41,908 bases of DNA, from the IMG/VR virus record IMGVR_UViG_3300033553_000007, positions 1 through 41,908 of that record; one strand, written 5' to 3'. The DNA comes from a virus. Positions 15,011 to 21,078 of this stretch are shown in pieces. How positions within the stretch are numbered: position 1 is the first letter of the stretch; every line of letters begins with the position of its first letter. Position numbers and translations under genes: made by a program. The notes below the pieces were generated by a model, which was not told the origin of the DNA, made no database searches, and saw nothing but the letters and a program-made list of their open reading frames with translations.

Positions 15011-15307
15011 ATGGCAACTTTCTTTATCGCATGGGCCGCGCTTTGCGTCGGCTTTCTTATGGGCTACGTTCTTTCCGCAGTCTTCAAGCGCAACGCCGAC
15101 GCTTACCCGGAAGTGCCTTCGGTTGAAGCGCAACGCATTTCGCCGCAGGCAATGGCGCGCATGGACGAAGCCTTGGCCCAAGCCGGGGCCATGATGAAAA
15201 GCGGCGACTTCGAATACCTGTCGGGCGGGCTTATGGTGCAAGACTTGGGGCACGGCGTCGTAACCATCCGGGGCGACGTATCGTTGCGGGCGGTTGAAGA
15301 TGAATAA
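15011..15307 (+). CDS. Small membrane-anchored protein, unknown
   Basis: 98 residues. Residues 3-25 (TFFIAWAALCVGFLMGYVL) form a transmembrane helix; the rest is soluble and mixed, with a C-terminal strand-rich part (GGLMVQDLGHGVVTIRGDV). AAGGAG precedes the ATG. Its end overlaps the next start by 8 bases. Inner-membrane location is inferred; function unknown. Confidence 0.75.
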   Translation: MATFFIAWAALCVGFLMGYVLSAVFKRNADAYPEVPSVEAQRISPQAMARMDEALAQAGAMMKSGDFEYLSGGLMVQDLGHGVVTIRGDVSLRAVEDE

Positions 15308-15524
15308 CGGCGAATTATTGGCGAAGGTTAGGGCGAACCAAAATCGCCTTGACGCGTGCCCGAAACATTTTTTCGACATAGGCGAGCCGCCGTATAAGTT
15401 CGGCATGAAGCTTACTTGCCAGAACTGCGGCGGCGAAATGGACGCCGTAAAAGCTTTCGTATATGTGCAAGGATACGAAGCCGCAGGCGGTAATGCAAAC
15501 GACGTAATACCGGGCTTTCGGTAA
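15300..15524 (+). CDS. Small CxxC zinc-binding protein, unknown
   Basis: 74 residues from ATG 15300; an in-frame TTG at 15294 is less likely. It has C-P-K-H near residue 20 and CQNC at about 40, which together could bind zinc. Small phage proteins of this kind sometimes bind nucleic acid or host polymerase, but I cannot assign it. Overlaps genes on both sides by a few bases (its last base is the first base of the next ATG). Confidence 0.7.
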   Translation: MNNGELLAKVRANQNRLDACPKHFFDIGEPPYKFGMKLTCQNCGGEMDAVKAFVYVQGYEAAGGNANDVIPGFR

Positions 15525-15707
15525 TGGAACTTTCGACCCTTGAAGTCGTCTTAATCGTTGTAAGCGTAGCCGAAACAATTATTTCGGCGATTCTTTATCG
15601 AAAGATGAAAAAAAAGGCTTGACGCCGAACGCATATTGTACGAAACTAAGCGCAACGAACACGAACGGCTTATAGAAGCCTTGCCGATAGGACGAAACTT
15701 ATTATGA
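15524..15707 (+). CDS. Small membrane protein split by an A8 run (frameshift or sequence error)
   Basis: From ATG 15524, frame 0 gives 32 residues (MELSTLEVVLIVVSVAETII..., one transmembrane helix) and stops at 15620-15622 just after eight A (15608-15615). With one A fewer, or a +1 shift, the frame continues as RLDAERILYETKRNEHERL to a TGA at 15705-15707 that overlaps the next start as ATGA. The restored product would be 60 residues: one transmembrane helix plus a charged helix. The coding look of the second half and the ATGA overlap both support a single gene. Function unknown. Confidence 0.6.
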
Positions 15708-15934
15708 ACGTTGACCCGCTTTTTATGACAATTGCGCTTCTTGCACTGGCCAACGCCGTTCGCTTGAAGCTTAACCAAATCAAGGCCAAACGTCGCGAAC
15801 GTGAAATGTTCGAACGCGCCGCAGTTATCGCCGCACGTCGTCAAGTCGTAGAAAAGCGCGGGTCCGTTCTTGCAGGCGAACGCGAATGGATTAACAACAA
15901 AGCCCCGGTTAACGCCGGTAAAGTGTGGGAATAA
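15704..15934 (+). CDS. Small membrane protein, unknown
   Basis: 76 residues. N-terminal hydrophobic helix (PLFMTIALLALANAVRL) followed by a very basic helix (KLNQIKAKRREREMFERAA) and a soluble tail. The layout resembles the preceding split gene, so the two could be partners. The start overlaps the shifted-frame stop of the upstream gene. Confidence 0.7.
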   Translation: MNVDPLFMTIALLALANAVRLKLNQIKAKRREREMFERAAVIAARRQVVEKRGSVLAGEREWINNKAPVNAGKVWE

Positions 15935-15936
15935 TT

Positions 15937-16311
15937 ATGCTTAATCATAACCAAATCGAAAACCTTATGTTGTATGTTGACGCGGAAACGAACAACGCGG
16001 TCGGCACCAGCAAACAAGAACCGCGCAACATGGCCGGACAATTTATCGCATTCGGGCCGCGTGTAACGCACGACCCGGCGTTGTTTAACCTTCTTGTCGC
16101 TGCGCCCATGCTTTACCAGCAATTAACGTTGCAGTACCAAGCATTGCAAGGGCTTATAGACCTTATCGAACGTTTTCCGCAACCAACGGACGACGGCACG
16201 AAATTAACGAAAGCTTTTATCGAACTGCAAAATGGCTGTTTGTTGGCGCAGCGTGTCGCGCAAGTAGGCATCGAAGAAGTTTCAAAAACACTTGACGGCG
16301 GTTCTAAGTAG
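15937..16311 (+). CDS. Soluble protein, unknown
   Basis: 124 residues from ATG 15937; a GTG at 15925 is an alternative, but GTGGGA lies before 15937. The middle 'GQFIAFGPRVTHDPALFNLLVAAPMLYQQL' recalls small phage proteins with an 'AAPELL..L' helix seen in many genomes, function unknown. The C-terminal half is helical. Last gene of the 14696-16311 chain; the next promoter lies within its 3' end. Confidence 0.75.
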   Translation: MLNHNQIENLMLYVDAETNNAVGTSKQEPRNMAGQFIAFGPRVTHDPALFNLLVAAPMLYQQLTLQYQALQGLIDLIERFPQPTDDGTKLTKAFIELQNGCLLAQRVAQVGIEEVSKTLDGGSK

Positions 16312-16320
16312 TCGTAGAAT
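16292..16320 (+). promoter_or_regulatory. Sigma70-type promoter inside the end of the upstream gene
   Basis: TTGACG (16292-16297), 17-base spacer, TAGAAT (16315-16320), 32 bases before the ATG at 16352. Confidence 0.75.
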
Positions 16321-16351
16321 CTAACCATCGAAACGAACATAGGTGCCCATA

Positions 16352-16561
16352 ATGAACAAAAATACTTTAGCAGTCCTTGGCGTTATCGCCGCTTTGGCAA
16401 CGTTGGGCTTTGTCGGTTCAATGGATTACACCGACGAAGTACGCGAACAAGTGTTGTATTGCGACAAAGTAGCGGCTGAAGTTTGGCCCGATTACGAAGG
16501 TTCGTACAATGAACAATGCACCGCCGAAAAGCTGAAAGAATATCAAGAAATTTTGCGTTGA
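16352..16561 (+). CDS. Small exported or membrane-anchored protein with two cysteines
   Basis: 69 residues. The N-terminal hydrophobic segment (LAVLGVIAALATLGFVG) could be an anchor or uncleaved signal; the rest is acidic with two Cys that could form a disulfide in the periplasm. ATG 16352 is preferred to an upstream GTG because AGGTG lies 7 bases before it. It could be a superinfection-exclusion or envelope protein, but this is only inference from topology. Confidence 0.7.
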   Translation: MNKNTLAVLGVIAALATLGFVGSMDYTDEVREQVLYCDKVAAEVWPDYEGSYNEQCTAEKLKEYQEILR

Positions 16562-16565
16562 CCGC

Positions 16566-16593
16566 TTGACATGTCGAACGGTCGGCGCAAAAT
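16566..16593 (+). promoter_or_regulatory. Probable sigma70-type promoter
   Basis: TTGACA (16566-16571), 16-base spacer starting TGTCGAAC, then a weak -10 CAAAAT (16588-16593). The spacer resembles those at 13369 and 14632. Confidence 0.5.
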
Positions 16594-16619
16594 AAACCCG
16601 TCGCAATCCTGCGGCAATA

Positions 16620-16633
16620 CCTTAACGTTAAGG
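16620..16633. promoter_or_regulatory. Palindrome CCTTAACGTTAAGG over the ribosome binding site
   Basis: A 14-base perfect palindrome containing TAACGTTA and the start of AAGGAG for the gene at 16644. The same core flanks the promoter of the related gene at 12635, suggesting one regulator for both, or an RNA hairpin masking the ribosome binding site. Confidence 0.5.
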
Positions 16634-16643
16634 AGTTTTACAA

Positions 16644-17237
16644 ATGGCTAATAAGAAATCCACCGCGAAGAAATCCACCGCCGCCGAAACTGTTGCAGTA
16701 ATCGGCCTTGCCGAAATTGTTGCAGCCGGTGCAAATGGCCTGTATACTTCACCGGACATTCACGCTTCGCTTGTTGAAGCGGGCTTGGTTGAAGTAAACC
16801 CCGACATGGCAACCGAAGCGGGCGAAATCGCAACCCGCGCAACCCAAAAAGGAATCGAAAGCATGAATACCCCGAACACTGATACCGGCACCGCAGCCGC
16901 CCCCAAAGTCGCAACTTCGTTCGTAATCGAAGACGCCGTACCAATGCCGACCATTTCCGGTCGTGGCCGTGGCGGTAACGTATACCCCTTCGCCCAACTG
17001 GAAGCGGGCCAAAGCTTCTTCGTACCGAACAGCGAAGATAAGCCGAACGCCGCTAAGTCGCTGGCTTCTACCGTTTCCAGCGCGACCTCCCGTTATTCGG
17101 TGCCTTCCGAAGACGGCGCAACCAAGACCAACAAGCAAGGCGAAACCGTGCCGGTTATGGTCGAAGTTCGCAAGTTCGTTGTTCGCAGCGTAGAAGAAAA
17201 CGGCGTTAAGGGTGCCCGCGTCTGGCGCACCAAGTAA
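16644..17237 (+). CDS. Two-part protein: winged-helix-like start and 'YPF...GQSFFVP' domain
   Basis: 197 residues. A Lys-rich start is followed by a helical domain (residues about 18-75: LVEAGLVEVNPDMATEAGEIATRATQKG), a pattern known from other phage unknowns, then a linker rich in Thr/Pro/Ala. The C-terminal domain (from about 110) has YPFAQLEAGQSFFVP, ATSRYSV, VRKFVVRSVEE and ends GARVWRTK, related to the gene at 12635. No enzymatic motif. Its own promoter, strong AAGGAG and following terminator suggest it is made in quantity. A nucleic-acid-binding role is a guess. Confidence 0.8.
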   Translation: MANKKSTAKKSTAAETVAVIGLAEIVAAGANGLYTSPDIHASLVEAGLVEVNPDMATEAGEIATRATQKGIESMNTPNTDTGTAAAPKVATSFVIEDAVPMPTISGRGRGGNVYPFAQLEAGQSFFVPNSEDKPNAAKSLASTVSSATSRYSVPSEDGATKTNKQGETVPVMVEVRKFVVRSVEENGVKGARVWRTK

Positions 17238-17273
17238 GCACGGCGCGGCCTTCGGGCCGCTTCGTTGACTTCG

Positions 17274-17305
17274 GAAACCCCGTCTTAATGGCGGGGTTTT
17301 CTTTT
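17274..17305 (+). terminator. Rho-independent terminator before the lysis cassette
   Basis: An 8-bp stem (17275-17282 with 17292-17299), 9-base loop, then TTTT-C-TTTT. A second perfect 6-bp GC hairpin with TTCG loop lies just upstream (17245-17260) but lacks a T run. The rest of the 148-base gap holds no gene; AAGGGGC near 17376 serves the next gene. Confidence 0.9.
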
Positions 17306-17385
17306 GCCTAAAATTCGGCTATTATTTCTTGCAATTCACGGGCGTTCCCGCCTTGCGATAAACAGACAAAACCAAGGGGCGGGTT

Positions 17386-17640
17386 TTGAGCGAACAACAA
17401 ATTTTTAACATAGCAGTCGCAATTATCGGGGCGCTAGGCGGCTGGCTTATGCGTATTATGTGGCAATCGTTGAAAGACCTTCAAACGCGCGACGACAAGT
17501 TGGCCGATAAGGTCGGTTCAATCGAAGTTTTGGTAGCCGGTCAATACGCCAAACGAAGCGACGTTGATACAATGGCGACGGCGCTTTTCGCGAAGCTTGA
17601 CCGAATAGAAGACAAGTTGGACAAAAAGGCCGACAAATGA
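17386..17640 (+). CDS. Membrane protein with coiled coil, lysis cassette
   Basis: 84 residues from a TTG start at 17386 (AAGGGGCG just upstream; no ATG available). Residues 6-25 form a transmembrane helix (FNIAVAIIGALGGWLMRI), followed by a long heptad-like charged segment ending KLDRIEDKLDKKADK. Similar proteins precede holins in many phages; it could be an antiholin, a second holin or a lysis accessory protein. The stop overlaps the holin start (ATGA). Confidence 0.75.
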   Translation: MSEQQIFNIAVAIIGALGGWLMRIMWQSLKDLQTRDDKLADKVGSIEVLVAGQYAKRSDVDTMATALFAKLDRIEDKLDKKADK

Positions 17641-17900
17641 ATAAGCCCGAACTTATCGAAGATTGGCGCAAGTGCTGGCGTTTTTGGTCGGTTCGTCTTT
17701 CGCTTTTTGGTTCCGCAATGCTTGCCGCTTTCTTTGCGTACCCCGACGCAATGTTGCATATTTGGTCGCTAATACCCGACGACCTTAAAGCGCATATACC
17801 GGCGAAGCATGCGCCGTTTATTCCGCTTTCTATCATATTCGCAGGCGTTGCCGCGCGTATCTTCAAACAAACGAAAATTTCACAAAGGGCCGAACGATGA
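17637..17900 (+). CDS. Holin
   Basis: 87 residues. Charged N-terminus (ELIEDWRKCWRFWSVRL), then hydrophobic segments around 20-38 and 62-75 separated by an acidic loop with YPDAMLHIWSLIPDDLK, a common phage holin pattern. It accumulates in the inner membrane and triggers release or activation of the endolysin. Position between the coiled-coil protein and endolysin, with 4-base overlaps on both sides, supports the call. An antiholin/holin swap with its neighbour is possible. Confidence 0.75.
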   Translation: MNKPELIEDWRKCWRFWSVRLSLFGSAMLAAFFAYPDAMLHIWSLIPDDLKAHIPAKHAPFIPLSIIFAGVAARIFKQTKISQRAER

Positions 17901-18442
17901 ACAACGAACTTCCTTGGATTGAAGAAGCCCGAAAGTATATTGGTCTTCGCGAAGACACTTCGAAGACTTCGCACAATTCGACCCTTCTTGCAATGCTTGC
18001 CCGAATGGGCGAATTTTCCAACGAATCCCGGCCTTGGTGGCAAGACGACGAAACGCCTTGGTGCGGTTTGTTCGTCGGCTATTGCTTGGGCGTCACCGGT
18101 CGCTTCGTAGTTAAGGAATGGTACAGGGCGAAGGAATGGCAGTCGCCGCAGCTTACAAAGCTTGACCATCCGGCATACGGCTCGCTTGTCACGTTCACGC
18201 GCGAAGGCGGCGGGCATGTTGGTTTTATTGTGGGCACCGACGCGCGCGGAAATCTTATGGTTCTTGGCGGCAATCAATCGAACGCCGTTAGTATCGCGAC
18301 TTTTGCGGGGTCCCGCGTAACCGGCTTTTATTGGCCGTCGTTCTATCGCAACAAAGCCGCAGTTAAAAGCGTTCCTTTCGAAGAACGCTATATTTTGCCG
18401 CTGTTGAAGTCGAACGGCCAACTTTCAACGAATGAAGCGTAA
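17897..18442 (+). CDS. Endolysin, TIGR02594-type cysteine amidase/peptidase
   Basis: 181 residues, single domain with an NlpC/P60-CHAP-like active site: C56 in TPWCGLFVGYCL, H107 in GGGHVGFIVG and N126 in GGNQSN. The EARKYIGLRED start is typical of TIGR02594 proteins, which cleave peptidoglycan cross-links or the amide bond. There is no signal peptide and no cell-wall-binding domain, as usual for Gram-negative phages relying on a holin. Confidence 0.9.
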   Translation: MNNELPWIEEARKYIGLREDTSKTSHNSTLLAMLARMGEFSNESRPWWQDDETPWCGLFVGYCLGVTGRFVVKEWYRAKEWQSPQLTKLDHPAYGSLVTFTREGGGHVGFIVGTDARGNLMVLGGNQSNAVSIATFAGSRVTGFYWPSFYRNKAAVKSVPFEERYILPLLKSNGQLSTNEA

Positions 18443-18453
18443 AGGGGCAACGT

Positions 18454-18759
18454 ATGTTTTCCGTAATTTGGGCCGAGTTTGGCAAATGGTTTGTAGCGAT
18501 TGCGGCTTTTGCCGTAATGCTGGCAAGCGTATTTTATGCGGGCCGAAAAGCTGGCGGAACCAAGGCCGAAGCGAACGCAGCCAACGAACGGGCAAACGAC
18601 CGCGAAGCTATCGCAACCCGTCAAGTAAACGAAGCCCGCGAAGCTTCACAACGCGAAGTCGAAGCAATCAAAGGGGCACACAATGTTAAAAAAGACAATT
18701 CTACTATTGACGACGACGGCGTTAATCAGCGGTTGCGGGACGATTGGTCGCGGGACTAA
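18454..18759 (+). CDS. i-spanin (Rz-like)
   Basis: 101 residues: N-terminal transmembrane helix (WFVAIAAFAVMLASVFYAG, about 12-30) and a long Ala/Glu/Arg helix (EANAANERANDREAIATRQV...). This is the layout of Rz-type inner-membrane spanins, which join the outer-membrane lipoprotein to fuse the two membranes in the last step of lysis. The o-spanin gene starts inside it in another frame. Confidence 0.85.
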   Translation: MFSVIWAEFGKWFVAIAAFAVMLASVFYAGRKAGGTKAEANAANERANDREAIATRQVNEAREASQREVEAIKGAHNVKKDNSTIDDDGVNQRLRDDWSRD

Positions 18760-18940
18760 ACCGCCGCAGTCAATCGCCGAAACGGTGCAAACAAAACCCG
18801 TCGTAATCGACACGGCTTGCAAATGGGTTTCGCCTATCTGGATTTCGAAGGCCGACGTTCTGTCGCCCGGAACAGCCCGGCAAATCCTAAACCATAACGA
18901 AACGGTCGTTAAAAACTGCGGAAAGCAAAACGCGCCTTAA
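18683..18940 (+). CDS. o-spanin (Rz1-like lipoprotein)
   Basis: 85 residues with a lipoprotein signal: MLKKTILLLTTTALISGC, lipobox LISG/C18. The mature part has KPVVIDTACKWVSPIW and ends NHNETVVKNCGKQNAP, with two further Cys. It overlaps the last 77 bases of the i-spanin in a different frame, the overlapped Rz/Rz1 arrangement. The stop codon lies in the -35 of the late promoter. Confidence 0.85.
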   Translation: MLKKTILLLTTTALISGCGTIGRGTKPPQSIAETVQTKPVVIDTACKWVSPIWISKADVLSPGTARQILNHNETVVKNCGKQNAP

Positions 18941-18965
18941 CAGAACGCAGGGCTTACGGTATAGT
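18937..18965 (+). promoter_or_regulatory. Sigma70-type promoter for packaging and virion genes
   Basis: TTAACA (18937-18942), 17-base spacer, TATAGT (18960-18965), 34 bases before the small terminase ATG. The TAA inside the -35 is the o-spanin stop. It is the only good promoter I see on the plus strand beyond 17 kb. Confidence 0.75.
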
Positions 18966-18998
18966 GTTGTTAACGAACGTATACACTAGGCCCACACT

Positions 18999-19487
18999 AT
19001 GACCGAAGAACAGAACGAAAGCCAAGAAAAGGTCGCTTATGCTGGCCTTCTATTGAAAGAACGCGACCCCTTCAAGGCTGCGTTATCCCTATTCCCAAAC
19101 AATACGAACCGGGCGCTATGGGTTGCGAACCATTGGTCGGTTGACCCCGAAGTAAAAGCCGCGCAAGCGAAGCTAACCGCCGAAGGTGGCGAAATGGGGT
19201 TTCTTCCAGATAAAGCCGAACTAGCGCGCGATATTTGGGAACGTATGCAAGGCACGAAGACCGCAGACGGTCGCACCATTCCGCCAACAGCCGACGAATA
19301 TTCAAAGCTTGCGAAGCTATACGCGGACGTTCGCGGGTTCATTGAAAAGCCGCAGAATAACCAAAACGTAACCGTTGTAATTCCGAAAGCTATTGAAGTT
19401 CCAACGCACGGAACGAACGAAGAATGGGAACAGGCCGCAGCTAAACAGCAACAGGATTTATTGAATGTTAGCCGAAGCCGCCATTAA
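18999..19487 (+). CDS. Terminase small subunit (probable)
   Basis: 162 residues directly before the large terminase, overlapping it by 23 bases. The N-terminal half (DPFKAALSLFPNNTNRALWVANHW) could be a DNA-binding helical region, the middle a coiled helix (ELARDIWERMQGTK...ADEYSKLAKLYADVRGFI), as in other small terminases that recognise the packaging site. Assigned mainly from position and architecture. Confidence 0.75.
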   Translation: MTEEQNESQEKVAYAGLLLKERDPFKAALSLFPNNTNRALWVANHWSVDPEVKAAQAKLTAEGGEMGFLPDKAELARDIWERMQGTKTADGRTIPPTADEYSKLAKLYADVRGFIEKPQNNQNVTVVIPKAIEVPTHGTNEEWEQAAAKQQQDLLNVSRSRH

Positions 19488-21066
19488 ACAAACGGCGCTT
19501 TCGGTCGCAGTATCTAACGCACCGGAACCCGAAATAGTTTGGCGACCCTTGCCGGGGTCTCAGACTATCGCCCTTGATTCCCGTTGCGACCACACGCTAT
19601 ACGAAGGCGCACGCGGCCCCGGTAAGACAGTTACGCAGCTAATGCGCTTCCTGCGGCACGTTGGGAAGGGCTACGGCCAGTTCTGGCGCGGGGTTATCTT
19701 TGATTTGGAATTTGACCACCTGTCGGGCCTTGTAACCGAATCGAAAAAATGGTTCGGCAAGTTCGGCGACGGGGCGAAGTTCTACGAATCAACGTCGGCT
19801 TATAAATGGGTCTGGCCGACAGGCGAAGAACTTTTATTTCGGCACGTTAAAAAGATTGCCGACTATGAAGGCTTCCACGGCCACGAATACCCGTTTCTTG
19901 GTTGGAACGAACTTACCAAGCACGCTTCGTCGGACTTGTACGACAAGTTTATGTCGGTTAACCGTTCGTCGTTTGACCCGGTGTTAAATACGCCGCACCT
20001 TAAAGCGGTTGACGGAACAATAACGAAATATTCAACGCCGAACGGCCTTCCGCTTCCGCCAATACCTTTGGAAGTATTCAGCACAACGAACCCGAATGGC
20101 CCCGGTCATAATTGGGTTAAACGTCGTTTTATTAACGTTGCGCCGCGCGGTACTGTTGTTCGAACTAAAGTCGAAATCTTCAACCCGCAGACGCAAGAAA
20201 ACGAAACAATCGAAAGAACGCAAGTTGCTATCTTCGGTTCGTATCGCGAAAACAAATATTTGCCGCCCGGCTATGTTGCCGAACTAGAAAGCATTAAAGA
20301 CCCGAACTTGCGCAAGGCTTGGCTTTACGGCGATTGGGACGTAACAGCGGGCGGCGCGCTTGACGATGTTTGGCAATCGCATATGCATATCGTACCGCGC
20401 TTCGTGATTCCATCAAGCTGGCGAATCGACAGGGCTTACGACGACGGGTCTTCGCATCCGTTTAGTGTGGGCTGGTGGGCTGAATCCGACGGAACCGAAG
20501 CGACCATAGTTCTTGGCGACGGCACCGAATTTACGTTTTGCCCGCAACCCGGTTCGCTTGTTCAAATATTCGAATGGTACGGAACCGAAGAAATCGGAAC
20601 GAACAAAGGTCTTAAAATGTCGGCGACGAACATTGCCCAAGGCATTATCGACCGCGAAATTTCAATGATGGCTAACGGCTGGATTCATTCGCAGCCGTGG
20701 CCCGGCCCCGCCGACAATCGCATTCGCCAAACTATCGACAGCGAACTAGACACAATCGAAAAGCTTATGTCAACGAAGGGCGTTCGTTGGACGGAATCGG
20801 ACAAATCGCCGGGTTCGCGTATCATTGGTTTGCAGCTTGTGCGCGACCGATTAGAAGCGGCTGTTAAAAAAGAAGGGCCGGGTTTATACTTTATGTCGAA
20901 CTGTCTTGCGTCTATTGAAATTTTGCCCACATTGCCGCGCGACCAAAAGAAAATCGACGACGTAGACACGACAGCCGAAGACCATTGTTACGATATGGTG
21001 CGTTATCGCGCGTTGAAAGGTGCGAACAAAGCGGCGACGAAATTTAAACTTGTAATGCCAAATTAA
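19465..21066 (+). CDS. Terminase large subunit
   Basis: 533 residues. Packaging ATPase: Walker A-type GARGPGKT (48-55) and Walker B ending in FLGWNE149. The nuclease half has acidic clusters in RAYDDGSSHPFSVGWWAE and a late acidic motif in DTTAEDHCYDMVRY. It pumps DNA into the prohead and cuts concatemers. The ATG at 19465 overlaps the small subunit; a later start would still keep the ATPase. Whether packaging is headful or site-specific cannot be read from the sequence; an apparently circular assembly favours headful. Confidence 0.95.
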   Translation: MLAEAAIKQTALSVAVSNAPEPEIVWRPLPGSQTIALDSRCDHTLYEGARGPGKTVTQLMRFLRHVGKGYGQFWRGVIFDLEFDHLSGLVTESKKWFGKFGDGAKFYESTSAYKWVWPTGEELLFRHVKKIADYEGFHGHEYPFLGWNELTKHASSDLYDKFMSVNRSSFDPVLNTPHLKAVDGTITKYSTPNGLPLPPIPLEVFSTTNPNGPGHNWVKRRFINVAPRGTVVRTKVEIFNPQTQENETIERTQVAIFGSYRENKYLPPGYVAELESIKDPNLRKAWLYGDWDVTAGGALDDVWQSHMHIVPRFVIPSSWRIDRAYDDGSSHPFSVGWWAESDGTEATIVLGDGTEFTFCPQPGSLVQIFEWYGTEEIGTNKGLKMSATNIAQGIIDREISMMANGWIHSQPWPGPADNRIRQTIDSELDTIEKLMSTKGVRWTESDKSPGSRIIGLQLVRDRLEAAVKKEGPGLYFMSNCLASIEILPTLPRDQKKIDDVDTTAEDHCYDMVRYRALKGANKAATKFKLVMPN

Positions 21067-21078
21067 GGAACCCATAAA

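Noticed and set aside
15619-15647. TTGACG after the A8 run as a promoter
   Set aside because: At 16-18 bases downstream only GAAACT-like sequence is present, matching three of six -10 positions; the stretch is better explained as coding in the shifted frame.
17297-17325. TTTTCT-N17-TATTAT as a promoter for the lysis cassette
   Set aside because: The -35 match is poor and coincides with the T run of the terminator; kept out for lack of support.
17456-18421. 321-codon minus-strand frame opposite the holin and endolysin
   Set aside because: Fully antisense to three well-supported lysis genes; composition typical of a shadow frame.
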